This document shows, piece by piece, positions 1 through 12,377 of a stretch of DNA of 64,000 nucleotides; position 1 is the stretch's first letter, and each line of letters opens with the position of its first letter. Position numbers and translations under genes: made by a program. The stretch comes from Gnomoniopsis sp. IMI 355080 (lineage: Eukaryota; Ascomycota; Sordariomycetes; Diaporthales; Gnomoniaceae). The notes below the pieces were generated by a model, which saw nothing but the letters and a program-made list of their open reading frames with translations, did no database searches and was not told the origin of the DNA. The DNA lies in contig JAPEVC010000008.1 in assembly GCA_027946555.1 (NCBI GenBank), positions 1 through 64,000 on the forward strand, written 5' to 3'.

Positions 1-344
1 GGGGTCGGGTGGTGGGTGGTCCTTCTCTACCCATCACGGCGGGCCACTTGACCAATGCAGGAGCGTCCCATGCGGCCGGGTTGTGCTGCTGGAAGTGCAA
101 GTGCAAGTGCCGTTGCCGCCAGTGCCTCGGCCTCGGCATCTTCGAAAATGGGGCGGCGCGTTGACGTTGACCACCTCCAGGACCGCGACAAAGCATGAAT
201 GAGGACATCAACTGAGTCCAAAGAACGCAGTATTAGTGCATTTTCCTGGCTTTCACTGGCTCTTGATTTGGCTTGAACCCCTGGATAAACGATAATAGCA
301 ACACTGAACAGACAACATCGTCACATCGTCACTTCATCATCACC
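1..344. other. 5' flank of the first gene
   Basis: No supported gene. The bases just before the ATG at 345 read CATCATCACC, a normal fungal leader context. Open frames here are short and lack coding character. Confidence 0.5.
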
Positions 345-1453
345 ATGGCGCCCGTCGCATCGAAACCTGTGATACCCCCAAATGACAATGTCGCCCACGC
401 CCTTGCCGGTGCAGGAGGAGGCATCCTGTCCATGGTCCTGACGTACGCTTGATCATCTCCATGCGAGATGCCCCATTGCGCGCCCATCTCAAACCGTTCC
501 AAGCCAACATTTTGCTCCTGCTAACTTTACTTCTCCCACAGCTACCCCCTCATCACCCTCTCGACTCGCGCCCAAGTAGAATCCAAGCGTGCCGACACTG
601 CCTTTCTTAAAGCTGTCCGGAACATTGTCGATCGTGAAGGCCTCGCCGGCCTGTATGCAGGCCTAGACTCAGCCTTGTTCGGCATCTCCGTCACCAATTT
701 TGTGTACTATTACTGGTACGAATGGACCCGCGCCTTCTTCGAGGCCGCCGCGGTGAAGGCCGGCCGTGCCTCCAAGAAGCTCACCACCGTCGAGAGCATG
801 ATTGCTGGCGCCATCGCTGGTAGTGCCACCGTCATCATCACGAACCCCATATGGGTCGTCAACACCCGCATGACCACTCGCAAGCATGAGGCTGAGGACG
901 CACTCCCTGGTGGGGGTAAGGTCAAGGCGCCGAGTACTTTGGCGACTTTGATGGCGCTGATCAAGAATGAAGGCCCACTGGCCTTGTTCTCGGGTGTCAT
1001 GCCGGCGCTGGTGCTGGTGATCAATCCGATCCTGCAATATACCTTATTTGAGCAGCTCAAGAACTACGTCGAGAAAAAGCGTCGCGTGACGCCTACAATC
1101 GCATTCTTCTTGGGTGCATTGGGCAAGCTATTTGCGACTTCAATCACGTACCCGTACATCACGGTCAAGTCGCAGGCGCATGTTGCAAAGAAAGACGGGG
1201 AAGGCAAGAAAGAAGGCATGTCGGCTGCGATCAAGAGGATCGTCAAAGATGAAGGCTACGCAGGCCTTTATAAGGGTGAGTTCACATTGTGCACTAGACA
1301 TGTTACAATCCGGCCATTGACAGAATGATAGGAATTGGACCCAAGGTCACACAGAGTGTCCTCACGGCTGCATTCTTGTTTGCATTTAAGGATGTCCTAT
1401 ACGAACAGACTGTGAGGCTACGGCAAACTGCCCGTAAGAGCGTAGTTGTGTAG
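345..1453 (+). CDS. Peroxisomal adenine-nucleotide / PMP47-type carrier
   Basis: Mitochondrial-carrier-family protein of 317 aa. Exons 345-442, 542-1275 and 1332-1453 join in frame. The first repeat reads YPLITLSTRAQVES, the second has NPIWVVNTRM and the third YPYITVKSQA, matching the three P-x-[DE]-x-x-[KR] carrier signatures in the altered form typical of PMP47/ANT1. That family sits in the peroxisomal membrane and exchanges ATP for AMP to support acyl-CoA activation and beta-oxidation. The N-terminus (MAPVASKPVIPPNDN) precedes the conserved HALAGAGGG segment, which fixes the start. Intron 1 has a GTACGC donor and a CCACAG acceptor; intron 2 ends TAG. Family assignment is secure; peroxisomal location is inferred from resemblance to PMP47. 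Nearest neighbour is a convergent permease gene. Confidence 0.88.
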
Positions 1454-1966
1454 CAGGATAAACTACGCGTCTAGCAGTACGGATTTTACCTGATTGGCGG
1501 TTCTACGGCGTGGGCAATTTTCACGCTTGCCAAGCAGGGTGTTGTCTAGGCGGCGACCCCATTTCGGGACATCCTGCTAGCATGCCTTCCAACCGAGGAC
1601 GAGAACTTCTTCGAAAGCGCCGTCATTAGGGCGTTCATGCTTCCATGGGAGTGACGTGGGCCTTCTAACTCGGCTCAGGATGAACACTTCGGGTGCGACA
1701 TTGACAGGGGTGGAAATTGACATGTGAAAGCGGATGGCCAACTTGCACACGTCCTCAACTTGGATGTGCGACGGCGGCTGCCCATGGCGTCCTTAATTTT
1801 GTAACGTATACGTAGATGGTAACGACGGACCAAAGATTGTACGACCACATCAAACTTTCTCTAGTTGTTTGACGCAGTTGATAGAATTATCGTCACCGCG
1901 TGACCTACGTCTGAAACGACGCTTTTAGTCGTTCGGCGAGCTATGTCGAATGCTAGTATTGCCAAT
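1454..1966. other. Convergent intergenic region
   Basis: Lies between the 3' ends of the PMP47-like gene and the permease, so it should hold both 3'UTRs and poly(A) sites. I see no gene, repeat or structured element. Confidence 0.5.
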
Positions 1967-3894
1967 TTACTCCCAAAGAATATTCAACTTCCTCCATCCC
2001 TTCTTTGGCGGCGGCACTGGCTCGGGGTTTGCGTTCGCAATATCGATAAACTTTCGAATCTCCATCTCATGCAGTCCGATTATCTTGGTCTTCTTCCAGA
2101 ACTTGTACCCAAAGTACAGCAGGAAAAAGAGGGGAATGTCGATATAACTCGACACAAATGTCTCGTCATCCCAGTCTCCCTTGATGAAGGTAGTATATCC
2201 ACCGGTGAGCAGCAAGAGAATGAAAAAGCTCAGAGCCCCCCAAGCAAGGTACGGCTGGAAGTGGCTCTTCCAGGGAAGCTCATCGCGGGAGATGCCCTGC
2301 GCCTTCATTCCGTAGTAGAAACGGAGGTAGACGACACAAATGACGGACCAGGTGACCAGAGTGGAGACCGATACGAGATCTTGTAGCCACTCGAAGGCCA
2401 CAGCCGCAGACGACGACAGTGACATGAAACCGAGGCAGCACCATAAAGCCACGAAGCTCACAGCCACGTACTGTGGGTATAAGAACTCAACTTCAGCTAC
2501 TCCACATTTTGACAGACAATTTGAAGGGAGGGGAACTAACCGGGACGCCCATCCGATTCGTGCGCAGGAAGACCTTTGGCGCATGGTTCTCTTTGGCCAT
2601 ACCGTACAAAACGCGGCTCGCGCCCAGCAGACTCGAATTGCCAGAAGACCATGCACTAGTCAAGACGACAAAGTTGATGATATGCGGGACGACCTGGATG
2701 CCTGCGCGCGTAGCCGCAATGACAAAGGGGCTCGCAGTGGCCGTGCCTGAGCCACTCAGTAGGTTCTCATCATCCGACGGGACAAGCAAGCCGACGAAGA
2801 AGATGCTGAGAATGTAAAAGATGGCGACGCGCCAGAAGATGCGCTTGGCGGCGATGGGGATGTTGCGCCGGGGGCTCTTGGTCTCGGCCGCAGCGAGTGA
2901 GACGTTCTCGATGCCAGAGTAGGAATATACAGCGTTGTTGAACGTCGTCCAGAAGCCGAGGAATTGGCCAAGGGAACCGCTGATGCCTAGGTACTGGGTG
3001 AAGGGGCCTGGATCGCGCCAGTATTTGAAACCGAGCACGGTATGATCCGGACCGCCACCGGCCACGATTACTATGGCCTATCCGTGGTCATGCATCAGCC
3101 CTGCTTCCATATGACAGATAAGCAAGGACGGGGGAGAAAGCAACACACCATGATGTTCAAGCCAACGATCAATATGATCTTCAGCGAGGCGAAAATGAAC
3201 TCCATCTCGCCGTAGACACGGACAAACAGCAAGTTGGCAATCACCAGCAAGCCGCCAAACAGCACGATCCAGGCCGCCGCTGTCGTGGTGGAGTCCCAGA
3301 AAGATACAATAACCGCAGCAGCGGTCAGCTCAGCCGGGAGGGAAACGAACCAGCTATACAGCGAGTTCCAGCCCTGGGCAAACGACAAGGCCGGGTCCAC
3401 AAAGTATTCGGCGTGTCGGACGGTGGCACCGCTGAGGGGGACCAGTGCACTGAGTTCGGCGACCGACATCATCACGCCTATGACCAGACATCCGACGAAA
3501 GTGTATCCAAGGCTGATTAACCAAATTAGAATATACCCTATTTCATCCTCGGTTGACATTGTTCTCCCAGTGGTCACTTACAAGGCACCTAGAGGACCGC
3601 CTTTTGCAATGGCACTTCCTGAACCAAGGAACAGACCCTATACGACTGTGAGAATGGCGACGACGAGCAATGGGTCCAACATAATGCACTCACAGTACCA
3701 ATCGCTCCGGCAAGAGCAATCATCTGGATATGTCTTTGCTGTAGACCCTGCCTCAACTCGCCCACCTCCTCGAAATTCGGTATCTCGCCAACCTGGCCCA
3801 CAGCAACGTCCCCATTTGAAGAGTCGGGTCCAGAAACACCCTTTTCGTACGTCGGCGGCGTCTTTTCGACGTCTGATACCGTGCTTGAAGCCAT
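1967..3894 (-). CDS. Amino-acid permease (APC / fungal AAT family)
   Basis: Plasma-membrane amino-acid transporter, 553 aa from five exons: 3694-3894, 3582-3637, 3149-3512, 2541-3077 and 1967-2470 (transcribed right to left). The N-terminal tail is followed by the family signature LQQRHIQMIALAGAIGTGLF and GSGSAIAKGGPLGA in TM1, then many hydrophobic segments (about 12), including FLGYTFVGCLVIGVMMSVAE. The mid-domain carries GIENVSLAAAETKSPRRNIP, typical of DIP5/GAP1-like permeases. The second intron must use the acceptor at 3513-3515 to give GAFLGYTF; the nearer AG breaks the frame. The C-terminus ends after an ER-exit-type acidic and proline stretch. Substrate range cannot be read from the sequence. 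Family is certain, exon joins are well supported. Confidence 0.9.
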
Positions 3895-6763
3895 GTTCTT
3901 TTTGGTCGATTTGCTCGCCTCTAAAGAAAGTCTTCAGGCACAGCAGTTAAAGAAAAGCGCTGGATCCAAGCTGAACTTTAGAAGATATAGGATCTCGCGC
4001 CAACACATTCCTTGTGTAAGATATATGCACAACGATCATTAGGGCCTTCATATGTCTCACACAGATAACGCCTGAGCTACTCCACTTCACCCCGTGGCGT
4101 CGTACATGCTATCGAAGATCAAAGGGCGATAAGAGTTCCAACGTTCCGGCACGGTACCCTGCTCTGGGCCCGAGGTTACAGCACATCAAGCACCCCGATT
4201 TCTGCAGTCCTGCACATGACTGAATGGCTGCAAGAGACTGTATTTGATAGGTAGAGACTGTCCACCAGAGCATTGGTAATTCTTTCCTCAAGGCAGCTAC
4301 ATCCTCTTGTCTATGGACCTGACGCCTTCACGCAAAGACCATGTCAAAGCTGTATTCGAGTCATACAGTGGAGTGCTATAGTCCTGCTGGCGGATAGGCA
4401 ATAGTCTGGGGTTGGAGCCTAGGAGCGTATCTGGCTATCTGCTCTATCATCTTCCTACCGAAATTCCGTTGTAGCTTGCGTATATACGAGTCCATTCGTG
4501 CGGGATGTCCGCGTACTCTCACGGGATAGAGGCAAGTCCGATGGCGTAATGTGCAGGCTTGGAGATAAGAGACCAGGGAGTTGGGCAATTAAACCCTATG
4601 CTTATCCTCAAGTGTCAAGTTTACTTTGAAGAGCGTGCCTCGATTCGAATGCTGTCTTGCCGTGCTCCGGATCTTCAAAGACAAGCCTCCTTGGCTTTCT
4701 CTTGTCCCGAAGGCTTATGGTTCATCGACAGGGCATGTGAAGGCTTGGGAACAATTGCGGCATCTGAATTTGGCACGAAGTGCACACCCCCCAGGCATCC
4801 CACTCTGCCATGTACCCACTTACCTTAGATAGCTAGTACGATCGTCCCCAGGCCAGGAACGGGGGATTGGCGAGGTACCGAGAGCCTGGTTTTGATTATG
4901 GGGCCCCACCTGTGGATGTGACCAAAGTATCCGCAAGGCCTAAGAACTTTACCATAGTAGGCACAAGACCACGCTCCAAATGCAGAAAGTCGCCATGTAA
5001 TTGTTGCTGAGTGTGCTGGCTGCATTATGGAAGATGCATCTGCAAATCGCATTGTATTGCTCCCTCTTAGTGAAATTTATTGAACATGCTTTATTCCTCT
5101 ACATATCAGATCCGAATGTATAGTTCCAAGACATGATATGAAACGCATCTGTCCCTTGCTTTGCTCCGAAAAGGAAGACTTAGTTGAATTTGTACAATGT
5201 TCCGGTGATGAGCATCAGTTCGGCGTCGCTTGCTCAAGTCTTGGATTTGGGATATCGGTGCGTTGCTAGAATAATAAAATCATGAATTGCCGATTGTGGA
5301 ACGTACCGAATGTGTAAAATAGTATGCCTCATCAGCTCTCGTAATGAAGGTCATATGCGGCGTTAGGTTAATTTCTTAAATATCTGCGTGGAATTCACGC
5401 CAAATTGAAAGCAAGCCTTCCCAATTGCCTTCAAAGTTACTTTCCTCGCACGGCTGGACATCATTTGGACCCGAGCTCCTGCATATTGATGCACAAGTAG
5501 CTCATGATTTGTGTTCATGGTGTTCATACAGTTGGATTCAAATGCTGCCCCTGTCGAAATACTCCCACAAGCTTGCATTCCCCGTGGCCGATCTTCCGGG
5601 CACACCAGCTTTGATAGCCATGTGCCTGCTCAACAAAGGCCCGTGTAAGATTTCTCCGAGAGTATCATGCCACTTCTTCAGGAGATACTCATCAGAGCGC
5701 CTGCAACTTCTTTCTATGGTCTAGCAGTATAATGCTGGGCGATCGGGCCCCCATTGCTTTCAGTATGTCTTGGTCAAACAGTCTAATTTTCAGCCCTTTT
5801 CTGAAGTGAGAAATCAAAGTGACAGCCTCTGCTCCTCCACAATTTCCGTAAACTACTTTGATCTTCTGCACTCTGTTGCTGTGTTGGTGCCGTGATCTCA
5901 AAGTGCTCTCTCGCGCCACTACCAATGCCATGATGATGCACGGACTCATCATCTTGCCCAGATAGAGTCACTAGCCAGGGTTTTGCAACAATATGTCTCT
6001 TCTCACAATTCTTTGTTTTATGGCCCAAGTCTCATTGCTCAAATACTAATTACGGTGTTGATTTCCGCAGCCACGATTGAATCTCCTAGATCCCGTTCCC
6101 GAAGATGGCGCTGATCTCCATCAACGTGGCCGGGCTGCCCAGGTGAGACACTACCATCAACGAGCCGCGGTATAACAAACACATGTGTCCTAAGCTTACC
6201 TACTCGCAAATTATACCTAGGCGAGTTGACTACAAAGGCCTGGAACTTTCCTTGCAGGCTGTCCGTCATGCCTTGATTCCCTGTTTTCAATCTTGCCGTT
6301 CAGGGGCGTGAGCCAAGACCCACTTAAAAGCGTGTAAGTGCTAATCCGCCCTTTTCATTGGTGGACACGGTAGAATCATCGACGAAAAGGGTAATCGACG
6401 TCATTGCTCAATTCAAGCTTGAAACCGCACCGGCCCTGAAGCTTGCTAGCCAGGAAATTAGCCGTATTGTACTGAGCAACCCCCAGGAACGCCATGAAAG
6501 CTGAAAGTGAACGAGCTCAGTTTAATCCTCACATTTTGATCGCTGAGTAGGACCGTAGTTGGCTATTCTTCTGAGTATTGTTGTGTTGTTGGATTCGTGA
6601 GAGGGTCAGCTTCTCATTAACGCTGGACTTTTCCCGTCTGCGGCCACAATCCTACCTACGGTCACTCTCCACAACAACCACGCGGATCTGTACTCAGACC
6701 TTTAGCGTGTCTTGTCTCCGCCGAACGGCCCGATCCGACTATCAACTTTATCATCGAGACAAG
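3895..6763. other. Intergenic, divergent promoter region (~2.9 kb)
   Basis: Between the divergent permease and App1-like genes, so it should contain both promoters. Open frames are all under about 100 codons, on both strands, without recognisable domains. I see no transposon ends or tandem repeats. An in-frame extension of the App1-like frame runs back to 6578 but begins at TTG and precedes the signal peptide, so it is taken as 5'UTR. Confidence 0.45.
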
Positions 6764-8424
6764 ATGGTGCGCTCAACACGTACGCTGCTCCTTTGGAGCG
6801 CCCTCTCTGGCGCCAGCCTGGCCGCGGCAATGCCGGCACACCCAATGATCACACCGGCGCCTGAAATCAGTCAGCATGAGCTCCAGCGCCGGATCGATTT
6901 GACCAGCTACCTAGACGGTGTCTTCTCGAGTCTCGGCTCCGATGTCTCCTCCTTCGTCGCCTCCGGAGTCCCCGAATTCTTCAACGATCTTCCCACCGGT
7001 ACGGCAGTATTGTCCAGCCTGGGCATATCTTCTAGCGACCTGGACGCGAGCCCTACCCAGGCACTAAACGTGCCTCCGTACGCGAATTGGACGGATCAAG
7101 GGTGGAATGTGAGAATCCACGGGAACATTTACAAGCAGCCTAACATCTCGACGGAAAAACTGAACGATTTGGCCAACGTCTTCCTCATTGACACCGATAT
7201 CACGGACCTACCAGCAAACGAGCAGGATCAGGCGAGGAACTTGACAGCCGAGATCTATGTGGTCCAACAAGATAATGAGCAGGTCAACATCAACTTTGTA
7301 CAGAATGTGGCCGTCAATCCTGCACATGACAGCGGTGCCATCAATGCTGCTGGTGGCGCCCAAAACCTAACCATGCCCTACAATACTACTACAGAGGGTG
7401 ATTTTGACAGCTTTGTCATACTTCAAAATACTACGGGCACGAATGGTAGTTATCTGATGCCTGGAAATGAGACGGATCAAATACAATTGTTGAACGTCTA
7501 TGTTGAGGGTGCGGCTGAGACGGGCAATGCCACTGCGTTCCTGGTCCCCCCAACCGGAATCACCATCATCTCTGACATTGACGATATTCTTCGTAAGTCT
7601 TCACATTGCCGCGTACGAATCAAATCATTAACAAGGGTTGTTCAGGTGTCACGAAAATCTGGAATCCGAAGGAGGGTCTCCTCAACTCGTTTGCAAAGCC
7701 GTTCACTCAATATCAGAACATGCCCGAAATCTATGCAAACTGGTCCAAATCAGTCCAAAACCTTCATTTTCATTATTTAACAACCACGCCTGAGCAAGTC
7801 ACCAAAAACTATATGGAGTAAGTTTTGGACTGCTGTTTCCACTCATCTCACCCAAGACTCTCCACTGACCAACACCCCCTTTCCAGCTTCATCTACAAGA
7901 CCTATCCCTTTGGATCCTTCGATACACGCCCTCTCAACTTCAGCGACGTCTCAGCCACGCTCTCGATTCGCAAGTTTCTCCTCGATAAGGTTTTCCAGAC
8001 CTTTCCCCAACGCAAATTCATCCTCGTCGCCGACACCTCCAACAGCGATGTCATGTCCGACTATCCACAGCTGGCCATGGACTACCCGGGTCAAGTGCAG
8101 TGCATCTGGCTCAAGAACTCCTCGTCCGCCGACGGCGCTTCCAACTCGGATGCCACCGACAGTGATGATCCGTTCCCCTACTCCACGTCTGGGTTCGAGG
8201 GGCTGGATAATAGCACGTACATGTTCTTTAACGACGCAAATGATCTGGCGGGGTTGGATTTCGTGAATGGGCAGTGCGTGAACACGACGTTTGCGCAGAA
8301 TATAACATTTGGGGAGATGAATCTGCCGTTTGGGGCGGCGGGCGCCGTCATGCCGCCTGGGTGGTGGAGGACGCTTGGGATGGGGCTGGGTGTAGTATTG
8401 ATGATTATGGCATGGTCATCGTAA
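6764..8424 (+). CDS. Secreted App1-type (DUF2183) phosphatidate phosphatase-like protein
   Basis: 512 aa from exons 6764-7592, 7646-7817 and 7887-8424. The start at 6764 places an N-terminal signal peptide first (MVRSTRTLLLWSALSGASLAAA). The catalytic part contains ISDIDDILRVTKI, the HAD-type motif of the App1/DUF2183 family, then WSKSVQNLHFHYLTTTPEQ, YPFGSFDTRPL and FPQRKFILVADTSNSD, the later blocks of the same domain. App1 proteins dephosphorylate phosphatidic acid, but most are intracellular; this one is predicted to be secreted. It has more than ten N-x-S/T sites and a hydrophobic C-terminal end (LGMGLGVVLMIMAW), suggesting a GPI anchor or tail anchor. The usual Thr after DIDD is Ile here. 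Domain call is firm; substrate is inferred. Confidence 0.85.
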
Positions 8425-10691
8425 TTAGGAGAAGGCCATATCTTAATAAAAACGACTATTTGGGACGGACGGACGGGACAAGGCACAACCATGTGGGCGG
8501 GATATGGGCGTTTGTGGGTTTGCTGCCGTTCTTGGCCATGTTTCTCGAGATCTCCAAGGTCATATTGTCCATGATAATTTGTGTTCGTATGCGTATGGGC
8601 AGTACATAAATAGCCCACGATCTGTCGAGTGAAAAATTATACTGCAACTATATGCGTCTTTCCATCTAACTATGTGACATGTCTTACGAAGCATTAGTCA
8701 CAATACCGTAAGTCATTCTCAGGGAAGCATCGACGAGATTGAGAGTATGCCAAACCTTCGGTCGCGATTTGCTACAACTTACGTCCCGAGTCTGCAGGCA
8801 TGCCAGCGTGTCTACTCTCAATGAGTGCGTCCTGTAGTCTATATTAGACCCCAACCTCCGTGGATGGACTATATGCGCTGCCATGCGTACGACGGAGCAC
8901 CAGCGAAGTGGTTCCGGCCGAACTGAGTCGACCGGTCCGGCGCGGACCTTCTTCGACCTCGAGTCACGGCGCGTTGGACGCCTATGTACTTATTGTACTA
9001 TGCAGTACCGCGGGCCGCGAAATGTCCAATCCTGACTCCTGCAAAGGGCATAACCGTCAATCAGGCCCCACTTAGCTCACCCAAACGACACCCTCAAAAA
9101 CCCCCGTTTCCAACAGGGCTTCAAGCCCCAATCATGTCGACTCCGAATCGTGTCTTGTCATCAGGCCCCGTCCCAACGGGAAAGCCAACGTGCCATCTGG
9201 GGGCGACAGAGACGGAAGCCCAAGCCCGGCTTTGGGAGACCGGCGGAACCAACCTTGCGCAAAGAGGCTCGGAATTATCCAATCAGCAGCTCTGCTGTTA
9301 TCGGATGTGGGCAACCACCCCGGTACGGAGCCCGCGATAGGCGCAGGGGCCTGAGTATCTCCAACGCGATCAAAATTGTTGCCAATTACCTAACTAGAAC
9401 TTGAGCGTGGCGGTCGTGAGCCGAATTTCTGTGGACATGTGTGTCAAATGACGCAGGAAGGTGGCTGAAACAATGGAGAATTCATTCACGCAATGTCGAA
9501 TTGTTGCGCATGTTCAGAACAGGCAGGCTGGTTTGGCAGTGTTGGCGAGATGTGTCAAAGACGGAGCGTTGGGCCGTTTAATGAATTGAAAGTGAGGAAT
9601 GGTAGCCGACATCGGATCTAACCCCAGATTTTTTTTGATGGTCTTGTGCTGGAGATCCAGAGACCATGCCCATGGCAACTTTTTTAGTTGATACGTGGGG
9701 TAAGAGTCACGGGTAAAAATAGGACAAGAGATACGAGACTGTCCAGCCACAAGGATTGCGTTGCAAATGCATCGAGGTCATACGAGGCCGTATCTGTGGA
9801 ATGGAATAATTCCAGAGGAGCTCCTTGTGCGACCCGTTGGCTGCTTCCGGGGGCAATTGGGAATGGAAGTGGTCACGAAATGGCCGCACGCGACAAAAGA
9901 GGGGATGCGCGAACGAGGATGTGTGCATATACCCCACGTCAGGTCAATGTAACCCCTGGCTTTGACAAAGTGCATGATACTGGATAAATACGCCAACAAC
10001 GTGGGAAAATCATTTTATGGGTGTGGTGTGTGTGTGTATGTGTGATAAGTGGTAGTCTAGTCCGTCCCAAGACCATGGAATGGGGACGTCGCAAGAGAGA
10101 GAGGGCAAGTAGCTGAGTGGCAGGGCATAGGGCGCAGGACGCGGCCGGATAAGACTATGCCAAATGGCCGCAAGCACCGATTGCCATATCTTGACGGATT
10201 CGAGTGCATCAGCTTTTTGGCCCTGCAACAAGCGGCACTAAATCTCTTTTTTTTTTTTGTTCCTTTCAGGGGAACGAGTCCTCACGGTAGGTACTGTACA
10301 TAGTACGTACTGTTGGTTGCACTACACAGTCATAGCCAAGAGACTTGCTACTTTCTCGGCTTAACTTACAATGGGATTAGTCTCCACCCCACACGGGTTG
10401 CCCACGAGAAAGAAGTAGGGGTACCATTGTACCATTTAACACACCCCTGTCCCATGCAGCTGAAGTTGCGCCTTCTTCCATTGAAGAAGCTCCCAGCGTC
10501 CGTTCCCCCGCCCCGACTATTTCGCGCCGTCTTCCCAAGCCCACTTGAATATTCCCTCAACAAACGCAACAACCTCGTGGGATTGCTTTTCTTTCTTTTT
10601 GACGGATCTCCTCCTTCGTCCCTATTAGCCTCACCACTCAAGACACTTACACCCTCTTGCTTTTTGTTCTTCTAGAACATAGATTGTAAAC
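8425..10691. other. Intergenic, upstream of glutamine synthetase (~2.3 kb)
   Basis: No supported gene. It holds the App1-like 3'UTR and the glutamine synthetase promoter. Visible elements are a GT-rich microsatellite around 10021-10042, a TGATAAG (10043-10049) that fits the GATA-factor core used by nitrogen regulators, a T run near 10245-10258, and a TAC-rich palindromic patch (10286-10312). Confidence 0.4.
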
Positions 10692-12377
10692 ATGGTACGT
10701 TGCTGCCCCGCCTTTCTGGAGTGAGAATGCTTCTGCGGATTAGGACGTCACTACCCGAGCATAAACACCACGTTCAGAGACATTCCAGTTTGCGCTAACA
10801 CCAATGTCTTCACGTAGGCCACTCACGATGATTTCGGAACCAGCAAGGCCGGTAATGTACGTCAAGGGCCAGAAAATACCAAGCCTGTCACTGCAGTGCG
10901 CGTGCTCTGGATCGCGAAACTAACATGGTCTTGTAGCTGGCTCCTTTCCTGGCCCTCGACCAGAAGGGAAAGATCATGGCCGAGTACGTTTGGATCGATG
11001 CCGACGGTGGTACTAGGTCAAAGTCTAGGGCAAGTCAAACCTGTCCTGCGAGATTACTGCTCGCGCCCCAGACTACTATCAGTTGCTGACTGGAATTACA
11101 AACCAGACTTTGGACGCCAAGGCCGGAGGCTACCAGCCCGCAGATCTCCCAACAGTACGTCTTCCTTGTTCCCGCCCACCGCTCGATGGAGAAGCGCCTG
11201 TGATCTAACATGATTCTCCTCGAATAGTGGAACTTCGACGGTTCCTCAACCGGCCAGGCCCCTGGCGACAACAGCGACGTTTACTTGAAGCCCGTGGCTG
11301 TCTACCCCGACCCTTTCCGCACTGCTGGTGGCGACAACATTCTCGTCCTCGCCGAGTGCTGGATGTCCGATGGCACACCTAACAAGTTCAACCACCGACA
11401 CGAGGCCGCCAAGCTGATGGAGAAGCACGCTGCTCAGAAGCCCTGGTTCGGGCTCGAGCAGGAGTACACCCTCCTCGACCTCAACGACCGGCCATTCGGC
11501 TGGGTAAGCCCTTCTGGAGCTCTTTCGCGGAGAGGCACATTCAGCTGACGTATTCACAGCCCGCACACGGCTTCCCCGCCCCTCAGGGACCCTACTACTG
11601 TGGTGTCGGCGCTGGCAAGGTCGTCCAGCGTGACATCGTCGAGGCTCACTACAAGGCCTGCCTGTACGCTGGTGTCAACATTTCCGGTACCAACGCCGAA
11701 GTCATGCCCGCCCAGTGGGAGTTCCAGGTTGGGCCCTGCGAGGGTATCGACATGGGTGACCAGCTCTGGATTGCTCGTTTCCTGCTCCAGTAAGCACCCC
11801 AACTGCGTGACACGGGGCAAAATACCTGAGGCATTCAGGCGCTTCATGTATCAATTTGTTTGGAGCGGCGCTGCAGGAATTGTGTGCTGACAAAGTGGTA
11901 TAGCCGTGTTGCCGAGGTCTTCGGTGCCCGCGTGTCTCTGGCTCCCAAGCCCATCCCCGGTGACTGGAACGGTGCTGGTCTGCACTCCAACTTCTCCACG
12001 GACGAGATGCGCAAGGAGGGTGGCATGAAGCACATCGAGGCTGCTATCAAGAAGCTGGAGGGTCGTCACAAGGAGCGTAAGTTACAAGCTCGAATCATCC
12101 GGATACATGGTACGTGCGCATATGCTGATGTGAAAATCTGACAGACATCCTCGTCTACGGTGAGGGCAACGAGCTCCGTCTCACCGGCAGGCACGAGACC
12201 GGTGCCATCGACCAGTTCACATGGGGTGTCGCCAACCGTGGCTCGTCGATCCGCATTCCCCGCGAGTGCGCCGCCAAGGGCTACGGTTACTTTGAGGACC
12301 GTCGTCCCGCCTCCAATGCCGACCCTTACCAGATCACCGGTATCATCATGGAGACCATCTATGGTGCGGTGGAGTAA
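10692..12377 (+). CDS. glnA: Glutamine synthetase
   Basis: Cytosolic ATP-dependent glutamate-ammonia ligase of 364 aa, the eukaryotic GSII type. Exons: 10692-10694, 10818-10856, 10937-11029, 11107-11154, 11228-11503, 11560-11789, 11904-12076 and 12145-12377. Coding exon 1 is the ATG alone. The beta-grasp signature [20 protein letters not shown] lies at residues 62-81, and the ATP-binding block [15 protein letters not shown] at 245-259. Further conserved stretches are [10 protein letters not shown] and [10 protein letters not shown]. The intron at 11030-11106 has a GC donor (AGG|GCAAGT), since no GT gives the right frame. The stop TAA at 12375 overlaps a GTAAGT, so an alternative longer C-terminus through one more intron is possible. 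A TGATAAG upstream is compatible with nitrogen control. Confidence 0.95.
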
